A model generated the notes under the pieces. The model worked only from the letters and a program-made list of their open reading frames with translations, ran no database searches and had not been told where the DNA came from. A DNA stretch of 45,944 bases from Clostridia bacterium (lineage in GTDB: Bacteria > Bacillota > Clostridia > Christensenellales > Aristaeellaceae): the NCBI GenBank assembly GCA_017541205.1, contig JAFXZO010000081.1:1-45944 (forward strand), in the 5' to 3' direction. The position numbers were made by a program, and so were the translations under genes. Shown piece by piece: positions 31,938 through 40,686 of this stretch. The stretch's first letter is position 1. Each line of letters begins with the position of its first letter.

Positions 31938-33786
31938 GCGCTTGGTCCTCCTGATTCTCCTCTTCCTCCGGGTGCGCCCAAAGGTACACGGCCTTGGCCG
32001 CTTTCGCGTTCATGCCGGGGACCTTTTGCAGCTCCTCCACATCCGCTTCCCGAACGGCCTTGACGGACTTAAAGTATTGCAGCAGCGCCGTCCGCCGGGC
32101 GGGGCCGATGCCGGGGATATCCTCCAGGGCGCTGTGGACGGACGCTTTGCCGCGCAGGTCCCGGTGGTAGGTGATGGCGAAGCGGTGCGCCTCGTCGCGG
32201 ATGCGCTGGATCAGATGCAGGGCCGGGGAATGATGGTCGATCAGGATGGATTCCTCCCGCCCCGGCAGAAAGATCTCCTCCAGGCGCTTGGCCAGGCCGA
32301 ACATGGGCACGTCCGCCCCTTCCCTGAGCATGGCTTCCCGGGCGAAGGCCAATTGCTCCGGGCCGCCGTCGATCAGCACCAGGTCGGGCAGGGGCCAGCG
32401 GTCCTTTTCATCCTCCGCGAAGCACCGTTTGAACCGGCGGCTCAAAACCTCGTTCATGGAGGCGAAATCGTTCGCGCCCTCGAAGCTCTTGATGCGGTAA
32501 TGGCGGTATTCCTTGGGCGCGGGCTCGCCGTCCAAAAACACCACCATGGAGGCCACGTTCTGCGCACCCTGGGTGTTGGAAATATCGTAGCCCTCGATGC
32601 GGCGGGGCACGGCGTCCAGGCCGATATACCGCGCCAATTCCTCCGCCGCGCCGATGGTGCGCTCGTACTGCACCTGCTTTTTGGCGTTGCGCTTTTCCAG
32701 GGCGTCCCGGGCGTTCTTTTCGGCCAGCAAGGTCAGCGCGCGCTTATCGCCCCGCTGCGGGATGGTCAGCGTGCACGGGCCTCCGCGCCGCCGTCTCAGC
32801 CATTCCGTAAGATCTTCGCTGATTTCCGCGGGCAGGCCGGGGCACAGCACCTCGCGGGCGGGCTTGCGCTCGTCCTCGTAAAACTGCACGATGAAATCGA
32901 ACAGCACTTCGCCGGGCTCCTCCCTGCCTTCGCGGGGCAGGGCGAAAGAATCGCCGCCCAGGATGCGCCCGCCGCGAACGTAGAGCACCTGGGCCATTGC
33001 GTCCAGATCATCCTGGACCAGGGCGAACACGTCCTGCTCCGCGCCGCTGGTCTGGATAGCCTGCTGGCGCTGCATGAGGCCCTCGATATCCCGGATCTGA
33101 TCCCGCAGGCGGGCGGCCTTTTCAAACTGGAGGGCGGAAGCGGCGGCCTTCATTTCGGCTTCCAGGTCCCGTGTGACCTCCTGATACCTGCCGCCCAGGA
33201 ACGAAATCACCCGCTGCACAACAGCGCCGTATTCCTCCCGCGTGCATTTGCCGCAGCAGGGGCCCGGGCAGCGCCCGATCTCGTAGTTCATGCAGGGGCG
33301 CTTGGGGCCGTGTTCCGGCAGATGATGGGAACAGGTGCGCAGCGGGAACAGCTTTTTTAGGTGCTCCAGCACTTCCCGCACCGCCGTCGCCCCGATGTAC
33401 GGCCCAAAATACTTTGCCCCGTCCGACGCCTGCCGCCGGGCCAGGGTGACGCGCGGGAAAGGCTCGTTCAGGTTGACGCGGATGTAGGGATAGTGCTTGT
33501 CGTCCTTGAGCAGGATGTTATAGTAGGGCTTATAGAGCTTGATGAGATTGCACTCCAAAATCAGCGCTTCCAGGTTGGTGCGGCACAGGATGATGTCAAA
33601 ATCCGTGATATGCGAAACCATGGCCGCAACCTTGGGGGTGTGGTCACGGCCATGGAAATAGCTTCTGACACGGTTTTTTAAGTTGACCGCCTTGCCTACA
33701 TAGATGATTTTCCCGTTCTCCTTCATCTGGTAGCAGCCCGGGGAATCCGGCAGCAGGCTCAGCTTCTGGGCAATGATCTCGTTCAT
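31924..33786 (-). CDS. uvrC: UvrABC excision nuclease subunit C
   Basis: The 620-residue protein has the GIY-YIG nuclease domain (PGCYQMKENGKIIYVGKAVNLKNRV), the Cys-rich region with CPGPCCGKC, a UVR motif (ALQFEKAARLRDQI, about 205-220), the RNase H-like C-terminal nuclease (RIEGYDISNTQG, VLIDGGPEQL) and a terminal helix-hairpin-helix pair (LEDIPGIGPARR, LQKVPGMNAKAA). It makes both incisions in nucleotide excision repair with UvrA and UvrB, which are not in this window. Length is normal. The SD is weak; it lies 13 bases after DUF1292. Confidence 0.96.
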   Translation of the reverse strand: MNEIIAQKLSLLPDSPGCYQMKENGKIIYVGKAVNLKNRVRSYFHGRDHTPKVAAMVSHITDFDIILCRTNLEALILECNLIKLYKPYYNILLKDDKHYPYIRVNLNEPFPRVTLARRQASDGAKYFGPYIGATAVREVLEHLKKLFPLRTCSHHLPEHGPKRPCMNYEIGRCPGPCCGKCTREEYGAVVQRVISFLGGRYQEVTRDLEAEMKAAASALQFEKAARLRDQIRDIEGLMQRQQAIQTSGAEQDVFALVQDDLDAMAQVLYVRGGRILGGDSFALPREGREEPGEVLFDFIVQFYEDERKPAREVLCPGLPAEISEDLTEWLRRRRGGPCTLTIPQRGDKRALTLLAEKNARDALEKRNAKKQVQYERTIGAAEELARYIGLDAVPRRIEGYDISNTQGAQNVASMVVFLDGEPAPKEYRHYRIKSFEGANDFASMNEVLSRRFKRCFAEDEKDRWPLPDLVLIDGGPEQLAFAREAMLREGADVPMFGLAKRLEEIFLPGREESILIDHHSPALHLIQRIRDEAHRFAITYHRDLRGKASVHSALEDIPGIGPARRTALLQYFKSVKAVREADVEELQKVPGMNAKAAKAVYLWAHPEEEENQEDQARGSV

Positions 33787-33799
33787 GGGCGCCGCTGAG

Positions 33800-34093
33800 T
33801 TATTCGTCCTCGTCCTCGGTATCGAACGTGGCTTCCACCACCTGGATCAATTGGTCCATCAGGTCTTCATCCACGGGCACGAATTCCTCCATATCCTCGT
33901 TGCCCGCGCCCTCCATGGGCTGCACCTTCATCACGTACCGGGAGACCTCCGCTTCGTCTTCCACGTCGCACGCGTCGCTGAGCAGCACGTACTCATCGCC
34001 GTTATAGAAAAAGTAGCGTTCCACGCACAGGCGGATGGGGCTGCCGTCGTCTCCCTCCAGCTCGATGATATCCCATTCTTCCTGATTGCTCAT
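33800..34093 (-). CDS. DUF1292 protein
   Basis: The 97-residue acidic protein has the DUF1292 pattern (IIELEGDDGSPIRL, YFFYNGDEYVLLSD, Glu-rich C-terminus). Found across Firmicutes (YrzB-like), with no known function. It has its own promoter and leads the minus-strand run into uvrC. SD AGGGAGGG precedes the ATG. Confidence 0.85.
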   Translation of the reverse strand: MSNQEEWDIIELEGDDGSPIRLCVERYFFYNGDEYVLLSDACDVEDEAEVSRYVMKVQPMEGAGNEDMEEFVPVDEDLMDQLIQVVEATFDTEDEDE

Positions 34094-34138
34094 GCTCTTC
34101 CCTCCCTTTCACGGGAAAATCTGCTTTCCCGCCCTTCT

Positions 34139-34167
34139 ATTATAGCCCATTTCCGGGAAAAGCACAA
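34139..34167 (-). promoter_or_regulatory. Sigma-A promoter of the DUF1292-uvrC operon
   Basis: On the minus strand, TTGTGC (34167-34162), 17 bp, TATAAT (34144-34139). The spacer happens to contain TTTCCGGGAA (34150-34159, plus-strand reading), the motif doubled before the tRNA-like array. Confidence 0.65.
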
Positions 34168-34239
34168 GCGCAAGGCGCGCGCAGCACGGCCGGAAAGCGC
34201 AGTTTTTTATATTTTTTTGGTCTCTCCGCGGCTGCTTTC

Positions 34240-34268
34240 TTGACAGTCCGGGGCGCGTATGCCATAAT
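34240..34268 (+). promoter_or_regulatory. Sigma-A promoter of the cohesin/LRR protein gene
   Basis: TTGACA at 34240-34245, 17 bp, CATAAT at 34263-34268, followed by an 85-base leader. Confidence 0.75.
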
Positions 34269-34354
34269 TGGTGAGGATTCTTTCAAAAATACCGCGAACA
34301 GCCAGCAATATCCCTTTTTGCAGCCTTTTCCCTTCGCCGAAAGGAGACCGCTCC

Positions 34355-35653
34355 ATGTGCCTCAAAAAAATCGCCGCGCTGGTTCTTGCGCTGATGATGC
34401 TCGTCCCGTCCCTCGCGCTGGGCGAGGAGATCCCCTCCTATCAGCCCGGGGATACGATCGATCTGGTGTTCACCGTGACGGACAACCCGAACCACGCGGT
34501 CGGCGTGACGCTGAAGCTGGACTACGATCACAGCGCTTTTGAACTGATCTCCTCCAATTCCGTTAAGAATGACGCGCCTATCATCAGCGCGGACCTGGAA
34601 GGCATTCCCGTGGGGAAAACCGTAACGGTATCCTTCCTCGTGCTCCCGAACGCCTCGGGCGGCGTATATGAAATCAAGATCCTGGTGGAGCAGGCGGCGG
34701 ACATCGATGAAAACCTGGTGGACGGCTTCGCCTTCTCCGTCTGCCGGGTCAGCGTCGCCGACACGGGGGATGCGCTCGCCCGGGCAAACGCCGAAATTGA
34801 AGAATTGCGGCGGCAATTGGAACAACTGATTGCTGAAAAGGATTCGCTTGCGTTAGCGCTGGCCGAGAGCATAGCTGCCGCGGCCCAGGTGACCAGCGAG
34901 AACGAGGCCCTGCGGCGGCAATTGGAGGAAGCGCTCCTTGCCCTGGAAGAAGCAAACGCCCGCGCCGCGGCACAGGCGAATGGAAACAGCGTTTCCCAGC
35001 CGGCCGCGCCGGAAACTGATTTTACCTATGAGATTCAGAATGGGAAAGCCACGATCACCAAATACACCGGAAAAGGCGGAGACGTTGCCATTCCGGATAC
35101 GCTGGGCGGGTATCCGGTGGGTGAGATCGGAAAGAAGGCGTTCTATAATTGTAAGAACGTGACCGGCGCCACCATCCCCGACAGCGTCACGTCCATTGGA
35201 TACGAAGCTTTCAGAGTGTGCAGCAGCCTGACCAGCGTCGCCATCCCCAACAGCGTCACGTCCATTGGAGATAGTGCTTTCAGTGGCTGCAGCGGCCTGA
35301 CCAGCATCACCATCCCCGACAGCGTCACCTCCATTGAAAGCTGTGCTTTCTATGGGTGCAGCAGCCTGACCAGCGTCGTTATTTCCGACGGCGTCCTATC
35401 GATTAGAAGATATGCTTTCAATGGGTGCAGCAGCCTGACCAGCATCATCATTCCCGACAGCGTCACCTACATTGATGACTATGCTTTCAGGGGGTGCAGC
35501 AGCTTAAAGAGCGTCAGCATCCCAAAAAGCGTTACGTCCATAGGTTTCGGTGCGTTCAATGGATGCAGCAGCGCCCTCAAAATAACCGTTGATATAAACT
35601 CTTACTCGCTGAAGTATTGCAAAGAACATAACCTGAAATATACCCTCCGCTGA
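34355..35653 (+). CDS. Secreted protein: cohesin-like domain, coiled coil and BspA-type LRR
   Basis: The 432-residue protein starts with a signal peptide (MCLKKIAALVLALMMLVPSLALG). A cohesin-like beta-sandwich follows at about residues 24-130 (IDLVFTVTDNPNHAVGVTLK, FLVLPNASGGVYEIKI). Residues about 140-205 form a coiled coil of heptads (IEELRRQLEQLIAEK, EALRRQLEEALLALEEA). Six BspA/LRR_5 repeats with the core IPDSVTSIG cover about 225-415. No sortase motif or lipobox is seen. The LRRs may bind ligands with the coiled coil as a stalk. Adjacent repeats are nearly identical, indicating recent repeat expansion. SD AAAGGAG; the promoter excludes earlier starts. Confidence 0.82.
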   Translation: MCLKKIAALVLALMMLVPSLALGEEIPSYQPGDTIDLVFTVTDNPNHAVGVTLKLDYDHSAFELISSNSVKNDAPIISADLEGIPVGKTVTVSFLVLPNASGGVYEIKILVEQAADIDENLVDGFAFSVCRVSVADTGDALARANAEIEELRRQLEQLIAEKDSLALALAESIAAAAQVTSENEALRRQLEEALLALEEANARAAAQANGNSVSQPAAPETDFTYEIQNGKATITKYTGKGGDVAIPDTLGGYPVGEIGKKAFYNCKNVTGATIPDSVTSIGYEAFRVCSSLTSVAIPNSVTSIGDSAFSGCSGLTSITIPDSVTSIESCAFYGCSSLTSVVISDGVLSIRRYAFNGCSSLTSIIIPDSVTYIDDYAFRGCSSLKSVSIPKSVTSIGFGAFNGCSSALKITVDINSYSLKYCKEHNLKYTLR

Positions 35654-35705
35654 CGGCGGCTGGATTTGCTGCTTTTCACCCCTATTTCCGTCTTTCCCTA
35701 AAACA

Positions 35706-35734
35706 TTGAAACCGTCGGCGCGGTGTGGTATACT
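35706..35734 (+). promoter_or_regulatory. Sigma-A promoter of MBL hydrolase gene
   Basis: TTGAAA at 35706-35711, 17 bp, TATACT at 35729-35734 with extended TGG. Confidence 0.75.
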
Positions 35735-35779
35735 GATGCCTGCGCCGCAGCCACGAAAGCGCGGCAAGAGGAGGCCCCC

Positions 35780-36637
35780 ATGGCAGACACAGTGGCAGTC
35801 ACGTATTTTCATCATTCCGGGTTTTCCGTGCAGATCGGGGATACCCTGCTGATTTTTGATTACTGGCGGGGGGAGCACGGGGAGCTGCCCGAGGATGCCC
35901 AGATCAAGGACCGCGATTTTGACGGCTATAAGCACATCCTGGTGTTCGTCAGCCATGACCACGAGGATCATTTTGACGAAGTGATCTACACCTGGGATTA
36001 TAAAAAATACCCCATCTCCTACATCGTTTCGGACGATCTGCCCATCGGCAAGCGCGGCAAGCGCGTCAAGCCCGGGGATCACCTGCAGGCGGGCGGCATC
36101 GACGTGCAGGTGTTTTCCTCCACCGATAAGGGCGTATCCTTCTATGTGACGGTGAACGATATTCGCGTGTTCCACGCAGGCGATTTGAACCTGTGGCACT
36201 GGCGGGAGGAAAGCACCCTGCGGGAAATCGCCCAGGCCGAAAAAGATTTTTACAGCGCCATGGCCCCCATCGAGCAATTGCCCATGGAAATCGCCATGTT
36301 CCCGGTGGACCCCCGGATGGGCGGGCTCTACGACGCGGGCGCGAATTATTTCGTGATGGCGGTCAAGCCCCGCCTGTTCATCCCCATGCACTGGCAGGGC
36401 CGCGCCGAGGTGGCCGAAAACTTTGCCCGCAAAGGCCGCACCAAGTATACCGAGGTTTTGGCGCTCACCAAGCCCCGGGAGCGGGCGGAGCTCGAATTTG
36501 AGGAAAGAGCGCTGCATATCCACGTGTTCACCATCATGCCCGGGATAGACGGCGCGGACCAGAAGGACGGCCAGAAGATCGATATGTTCGCGGAAAACGA
36601 TCCCTTCTCCGATACCGATCTGCCCGTGCAGCTGTAA
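35780..36637 (+). CDS. Metallo-beta-lactamase-fold hydrolase (UlaG-like)
   Basis: The 285-residue protein carries the metal-binding signature SHDHEDHFD (HxHxDH), a later His in FHAGDLNLWHW and another in IPMHWQG, the five-motif layout of the MBL fold. The N-terminus (TYFHHSGFSVQIGDTLLIFDYW) is that of the UlaG/YtnP-like group of small soluble hydrolases. Substrate unknown. SD AGAGGAGG lies before the ATG. It is monocistronic between its promoter and the terminator at 36700-36734. Confidence 0.85.
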   Translation: MADTVAVTYFHHSGFSVQIGDTLLIFDYWRGEHGELPEDAQIKDRDFDGYKHILVFVSHDHEDHFDEVIYTWDYKKYPISYIVSDDLPIGKRGKRVKPGDHLQAGGIDVQVFSSTDKGVSFYVTVNDIRVFHAGDLNLWHWREESTLREIAQAEKDFYSAMAPIEQLPMEIAMFPVDPRMGGLYDAGANYFVMAVKPRLFIPMHWQGRAEVAENFARKGRTKYTEVLALTKPRERAELEFEERALHIHVFTIMPGIDGADQKDGQKIDMFAENDPFSDTDLPVQL

Positions 36638-36699
36638 GCCCGCAGCGGCGCGGCTTTTGCGAGAATATGCCGCCCGAAGCATCTTCCCCGCGATCCCCC

Positions 36700-36734
36700 A
36701 CGGCCGTGCGGCAAAAGCTGCGCGGCTGTTTTTT
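36700..36734 (+). terminator. Intrinsic terminator upstream of the thioredoxin operon
   Basis: GCCGTGCGGC (36703-36712) pairs with GCTGCGCGGC (36717-36726) over an AAAA loop, followed by TGTTTTTT. A weaker hairpin lies directly at the MBL gene stop (36637-36655). Confidence 0.8.
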
Positions 36735-36757
36735 CCCAAATAATTGTAAAAAAATGC

Positions 36758-36788
36758 TTGACAATCCTGAATTATGTGATAATATAAT
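36758..36788 (+). promoter_or_regulatory. Promoter of the thioredoxin reductase/thioredoxin operon
   Basis: TTGACA at 36758-36763 with two possible -10 boxes in an AT-rich stretch: TAATAT (36780-36785, 16-bp spacer) or TATAAT (36783-36788, 19-bp spacer). The leader to 36960 is about 165 bases and contains a perfect 7-bp GC hairpin (CCGGCGC 36910-36916 with GCGCCGG 36925-36931) shortly before the SD. Confidence 0.65.
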
Positions 36789-36960
36789 ATTTGATAAAAG
36801 CTTTTTGGACAGGTATTTCCAGGCTGACGCGGCAAAGCGACGGGAATACTGACGGAACATCCTGCTGCTTTTATCCCCCAAGGCGAAGCGGTTTCCGTCA
36901 GGGCCGCGTCCGGCGCGGCGGCGTGCGCCGGGGGCCAAGCGAAAAAAAGGAGGGATCGCC

Positions 36961-37833
36961 GTGGAGCGATACGATATCGCCGTGATCGGCACCGGCCCGG
37001 CGGGGGTCTCCGCCGCCATCACGGCCACGATCCGCAATAAAAAGGTGCTGCTGCTGGGCAGCAAAGAGCTGAGCGGGAAGCTCATGGCGGCGCACCAGAT
37101 CCGGAATTATCCGGGCTTCCCCGACGTTCCGGGCGCAGAGCTTGCCAAGGCTTTTGAAAAGCACCTGGACAGCCTCGGGCTTTCGATCACCGAAAAAAGG
37201 ATCGGCGCCGTTTATTCCATGGGCGGTTATTTTGCCCTCCAGGCCGGAAACGATATGCTGGAAGCCGGCGCCGTGATCCTGGCCACCGGCGTAACGCAGG
37301 ATAAGCCCCTGCCCGGGGAAGAAGAGCTGCTCGGCCACGGGGTGAGCTATTGCGCCACGTGCGACGCCGCGCTCTACCGGGGCAAACGCGCCGCCGTGAT
37401 CGGCTACAGCCCGCGCGAGGAAACGGAGGCCGCGTTCCTTGCCGAGGTGTGCAGCGAGGTGCTCTATTTCCCCGTTTACAAAGAAGGAACCAGGCTGCCC
37501 GAATCCGTGCGCGTGATCCCGGAAACCGTGGTCGGCATCGAGCGCGTGAACGGGGAAAGCGTGGTCAGGACCGCGGAAAACGGGTATCCCGCGGACGGCG
37601 TGTTCGTGCTGCGCGAGGCCGTTGCCCCGGGCCAGCTGGTGCCGGGCCTGGAGGTGGAAAAGAACCATGTGCGGGTGAACCGGCAGATGGAATGCAGCAT
37701 TCCCGGCGTGTTCGCCTGCGGGGACATTACCGGCACGCCCTACCAATACGTCAAGGCGGCGGGCGAAGGCAATGTCGCCGCGCTCAGCGCCGTGCGTTAC
37801 CTGGACCGTATGAAACGCGAAAACGCGGAATAG
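36961..37833 (+). CDS. trxB: Thioredoxin reductase-like FAD/NAD(P)-dependent oxidoreductase
   Basis: The 290-residue protein has an N-terminal FAD motif (DIAVIGTGPAGVSAAI), NYPGF, the redox-active CATC (VSYCATCDAALYRGK), a second nucleotide-binding region (AAVIGYSPREETEAAFL, lacking the usual GGG-x-SA) and the FAD-contact VFACGDITGTPYQYVKAAGEG. It should reduce thioredoxin, encoded 15 bases downstream. The degenerate NADPH motif suggests a non-NADPH donor, as in some clostridial ferredoxin-dependent reductases (inference). Start GTG with SD AAAGGAGGG. Confidence 0.9.
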   Translation: MERYDIAVIGTGPAGVSAAITATIRNKKVLLLGSKELSGKLMAAHQIRNYPGFPDVPGAELAKAFEKHLDSLGLSITEKRIGAVYSMGGYFALQAGNDMLEAGAVILATGVTQDKPLPGEEELLGHGVSYCATCDAALYRGKRAAVIGYSPREETEAAFLAEVCSEVLYFPVYKEGTRLPESVRVIPETVVGIERVNGESVVRTAENGYPADGVFVLREAVAPGQLVPGLEVEKNHVRVNRQMECSIPGVFACGDITGTPYQYVKAAGEGNVAALSAVRYLDRMKRENAE

Positions 37834-37848
37834 AAAGGGAGAATCGAT

Positions 37849-38163
37849 ATGGTAAAGAAGATCAACGCGGAACAGTTTGAACAGGAAGCCAAGAAGAGCG
37901 CCGTCGCCGTGGTGGATTTTTCCGCCACCTGGTGCGGCCCGTGCCGCATGCTGGCCCCGGTGCTGGAAACGGTGAGCGATAAGCTCTCCGGCAAAGTGGA
38001 TTTCTACAATGTGGACGTGGACGACGCGCCCGGGCTCGCCGGCGCTTACCGGGTCAATTCCGTGCCCTGCCTGGTGCTGATGAAAAACGGCCAGTTTGTC
38101 GATCAGTCCATCGGCTTTAAGCCCGAACCCCTCATCACCGCCTGGATCCAGAACAATCTCTGA
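37849..38163 (+). CDS. trxA: Thioredoxin
   Basis: The 104-residue protein has the WCGPC active site in VVDFSATWCGPCRMLAPVLE, the cis-proline region VNSVPCLVLMKNGQ, and the length of canonical TrxA. A third Cys precedes Leu in VPCLVL, where most thioredoxins have T. It reduces protein disulfides in the cytoplasm and is reduced by the product of the preceding gene. SD AAAGGGAGA; a strong terminator follows. Confidence 0.95.
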   Translation: MVKKINAEQFEQEAKKSAVAVVDFSATWCGPCRMLAPVLETVSDKLSGKVDFYNVDVDDAPGLAGAYRVNSVPCLVLMKNGQFVDQSIGFKPEPLITAWIQNNL

Positions 38164-38171
38164 TCCCGTAC

Positions 38172-38205
38172 AAGCAATGGCGCTAAAACGCCATTGCTTT
38201 CTTTC
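38172..38205 (+). terminator. Intrinsic terminator of the trxB-trxA operon
   Basis: AAGCAATGGCG (38172-38182) pairs perfectly over 11 bp with CGCCATTGCTT (38189-38199), followed by TTCTTTC. Confidence 0.88.
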
Positions 38206-38232
38206 AGCGCTTACGGACGGAAAGGAAACAAA

Positions 38233-38916
38233 ATGAAACTGAACAGATTGACCGGGCGGTGCTGGGTCTATCCCTACGAGGAAGAGCGGGACCGGCCGAA
38301 CCTTTGCTATATCCGGGGAGACAAATGGAGCCTCTCGGTGGACGCCGGGCATTCGGCGGGGCACGTCCGTGAATACTACCGGGCCTTGGAGGAAGCGGGC
38401 CTGCCGCTCCCGAAGCTCACCGTGCTGACCCATTGGCACTGGGACCACACCTTCGGCATGCACGCCGCGCACGGCTTATGCCTGGCGAACGAGCGGACGA
38501 ACCAGTATCTGATGCATTTCCGCGATCGGCTCGAAAAGGAAGGAACGGGTTTCTTCCTTGCGATAGCTGAAAGCATCCGCCGGGAATACGCTCCCGGAGG
38601 GCCCGTCGTCGTCGTACCTGCCGATCTGGTGTTCCGGGGCGAAATGCGGCTGGACGCGGGCAACTGCCCCATCCGGGTCTTCCAGGCGGACGCGCCGCAC
38701 ACGGACGATTCCACCCTGATCGAAGTTCCCGGGGAAAACGTGCTGATTTTGGGCGACGCGGACTGCGACACGTTCTCCGAGGGGATCAAGGACCCGGCCC
38801 TTTGCCGGAGCCTGGCGGAAACCGTACGTACGGTCCAGCCGGAAATCTGCCTGCTCGGGCATTGGACGCCGCTTTCCGCGGATGAAGTCATTCAGGACCT
38901 GCTTTCGGGCATATGA
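38233..38916 (+). CDS. Metallo-beta-lactamase-fold hydrolase
   Basis: The 227-residue protein has the MBL signature THWHWDHTFGMH, later metal ligands in DAPHTDDSTL and LILGDADCDTF, and a terminal His in LLGHWTPL. It is unlike the UlaG-type paralogue at 35780. Substrate unknown. GGAAAGGAAAC precedes the ATG. A longer in-frame start at 38194 lies in the terminator tail and is rejected. Confidence 0.83.
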   Translation: MKLNRLTGRCWVYPYEEERDRPNLCYIRGDKWSLSVDAGHSAGHVREYYRALEEAGLPLPKLTVLTHWHWDHTFGMHAAHGLCLANERTNQYLMHFRDRLEKEGTGFFLAIAESIRREYAPGGPVVVVPADLVFRGEMRLDAGNCPIRVFQADAPHTDDSTLIEVPGENVLILGDADCDTFSEGIKDPALCRSLAETVRTVQPEICLLGHWTPLSADEVIQDLLSGI

Positions 38917-39000
38917 CGGACGGCAGCCCCTGGCAATCTTTCGATGGACAGCCCGAAAACCGGGCGGATATTTTGACGGACGAAACGGACGGTGACGACC

Positions 39001-39459
39001 ATGGCCGACTTTGAGCAAACGCCCAAGGACGATCTTCCCCAGCTGCAGCTGGACAGCCAGCTGTGCTTTCCGCTCTACGCGGCCTCCCGCCGGCTGGTGA
39101 ACCAGTATACGCCGTTCCTAAAGCCGCTGGGCCTGACCTATACCCAATACATCGTGTTCCTGGCCCTGTGGGAGAGCGGCAGCGCCACCGTGGGCGATCT
39201 GTGCCGCCGGCTTTATCTGGACAACGGGACGATCACGCCGCTGCTCAAAAAGATGGAGGAAGCGGAGTACATCGTGCGCACCCGTTCGCGGCAGGATGAG
39301 CGGGTGGTCACGGTGACGGTCACGGAAAAGGGCTGGGAGAAACGCCAGCAGGCAAAGGACATTCCATTCCAAATGGGTGGCTGCCTGCCCCTGACCCACG
39401 ACGACGTATTTACCCTCTACCAATTGCTGCGCAAGCTCCTGCAAAATTTCGAGCCGTGA
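39001..39459 (+). CDS. OhrR/MarR-family redox-sensing regulator
   Basis: The 152-residue protein has the MarR winged helix (SATVGDLCRRLYLDNGTITPLLKKMEEAEYIVR) and the OhrR N-terminal hallmark LDSQLCFPLYAASRRL, whose Cys is the peroxide sensor in B. subtilis OhrR. Overall it aligns well with OhrR throughout. It would repress peroxide-defence genes until the Cys is oxidised; no ohr gene is next to it, but the thioredoxin operon is 0.8 kb upstream. The SD is weak, and an in-frame GTG at 38992 is an alternative start. Confidence 0.85.
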   Translation: MADFEQTPKDDLPQLQLDSQLCFPLYAASRRLVNQYTPFLKPLGLTYTQYIVFLALWESGSATVGDLCRRLYLDNGTITPLLKKMEEAEYIVRTRSRQDERVVTVTVTEKGWEKRQQAKDIPFQMGGCLPLTHDDVFTLYQLLRKLLQNFEP

Positions 39460-39479
39460 TTTTCCCGTTTCCGCGGCGC

Positions 39480-39508
39480 TTGCAAATATGCCTTTGTTAT
39501 CGTATAAT
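39480..39508 (+). promoter_or_regulatory. Sigma-A promoter of ychF
   Basis: TTGCAA at 39480-39485, 17 bp, TATAAT at 39503-39508. Confidence 0.75.
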
Positions 39509-39565
39509 AAACAGGCTGCATGGATTGGCAGACATACTTATGTAAAAAGCAAAGGGGAATAAAAC

Positions 39566-40663
39566 ATGAAACTTGGCGTTGTGGGTCTTCCGAACGTTGG
39601 AAAAAGCACGCTGTTCAATGCCATCACCGGCGCCGGCGCGCAGGCGGCCAATTATCCCTTCTGCACCATCGAGCCCAACGCGGGCATCGTGGCCGTGCCG
39701 GACAGCCGGCTGACAGTCCTGGCGGATATGTATCACCCCAAGAAGGTGACGCCCGCCACGGTGGAATTTGTGGATATCGCGGGGTTGGTGAAAGGCGCGA
39801 GCAAGGGCGAAGGCCTGGGCAACAAATTCCTTTCCCATATCCGGGAATGCGAGGCCATCGTGCACGTGGTGCGCTGCTTTGAGGATGAAAACATCATCCA
39901 CGTGGACGGCAGCGTGGACCCGAAGCGGGATATCGAGACCATCAACCTCGAATTGATCTTTGCCGATATGGAAACCGTGGCCAAGCGCGAGGACAAAGCC
40001 CGCAAGCTCGTCAAGACCGGCGAAAAGAAATACGGCGAGGAGGCCGACCTGGCCGCGCGGGTGCTCAAGCACCTGGAGAGCGGCAAGCCCGCCCGCACCT
40101 GCCCGCTGACGGACGACGAAAGGGAAATCGTGAAGGGCTGGTTCCTCCTGACCGCCAAGCCCGTCATCTACGCCGCCAATATCGCGGAGGATCTGGTAGC
40201 CGAAAATGAAGACAGCCTGGATTTCGTCAAGCAGGTGAAGGCCATCGCCGCGGACGAGCAGGCCGAGGTGCTGGTCATTTCCGCCAGGATCGAAGAGGAG
40301 ATCGCCCAGATGGACCCGGAGGAAAAGGAAGAATTCCTAAAGGAGCTGGGCATCGGCCAAAGCGGCCTGGACCGCCTGATCCGCAAGTGCTATCATCTGC
40401 TGGGCCTCATTTCTTTCCTGACCGCGGGCGAGGATGAATGCCGCGCCTGGACCATCACAAAGGGCACCAAAGCGCCCCAGGCCGCCGGCAAGATCCACAC
40501 GGACTTTGAGCGCGGCTTCATCCGCGCCGAGATCGTGCCCTTTGAAACCCTGCACGCCCTGGGCAGCATGAACGCCTGCAAGGAAAAGGGCCTGGTCCGG
40601 AGCGAAGGCAAGGACTATGTGATGCAGGACGGCGACGTGACCCTGTTCCGGTTCAATGTATAA
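39566..40663 (+). CDS. ychF: Redox-regulated ATPase/GTPase YchF
   Basis: The 365-residue protein is full length for YchF: G1 VGLPNVGKSTLFNAITG, G3 DIAGLVKGASKGEGLGN, the NxxE-type G4 substitute that gives the family ATP preference (YAANIAED), a coiled-coil arm and the C-terminal TGS domain (TAGEDECRAWTI, GKIHTDFERGFIRAEI, ending DGDVTLFRFNV). It binds ribosomes and affects oxidative-stress responses in other bacteria. SD AAAGGGG precedes the ATG. Confidence 0.96.
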   Translation: MKLGVVGLPNVGKSTLFNAITGAGAQAANYPFCTIEPNAGIVAVPDSRLTVLADMYHPKKVTPATVEFVDIAGLVKGASKGEGLGNKFLSHIRECEAIVHVVRCFEDENIIHVDGSVDPKRDIETINLELIFADMETVAKREDKARKLVKTGEKKYGEEADLAARVLKHLESGKPARTCPLTDDEREIVKGWFLLTAKPVIYAANIAEDLVAENEDSLDFVKQVKAIAADEQAEVLVISARIEEEIAQMDPEEKEEFLKELGIGQSGLDRLIRKCYHLLGLISFLTAGEDECRAWTITKGTKAPQAAGKIHTDFERGFIRAEIVPFETLHALGSMNACKEKGLVRSEGKDYVMQDGDVTLFRFNV

Positions 40664-40686
40664 CGAAGCATCCTTTGCACTGAAAA

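Noticed and set aside
36910-36931. Riboswitch in the thioredoxin operon leader
   Set aside because: Only one simple GC hairpin is seen; no aptamer consensus or switching terminator is recognisable.
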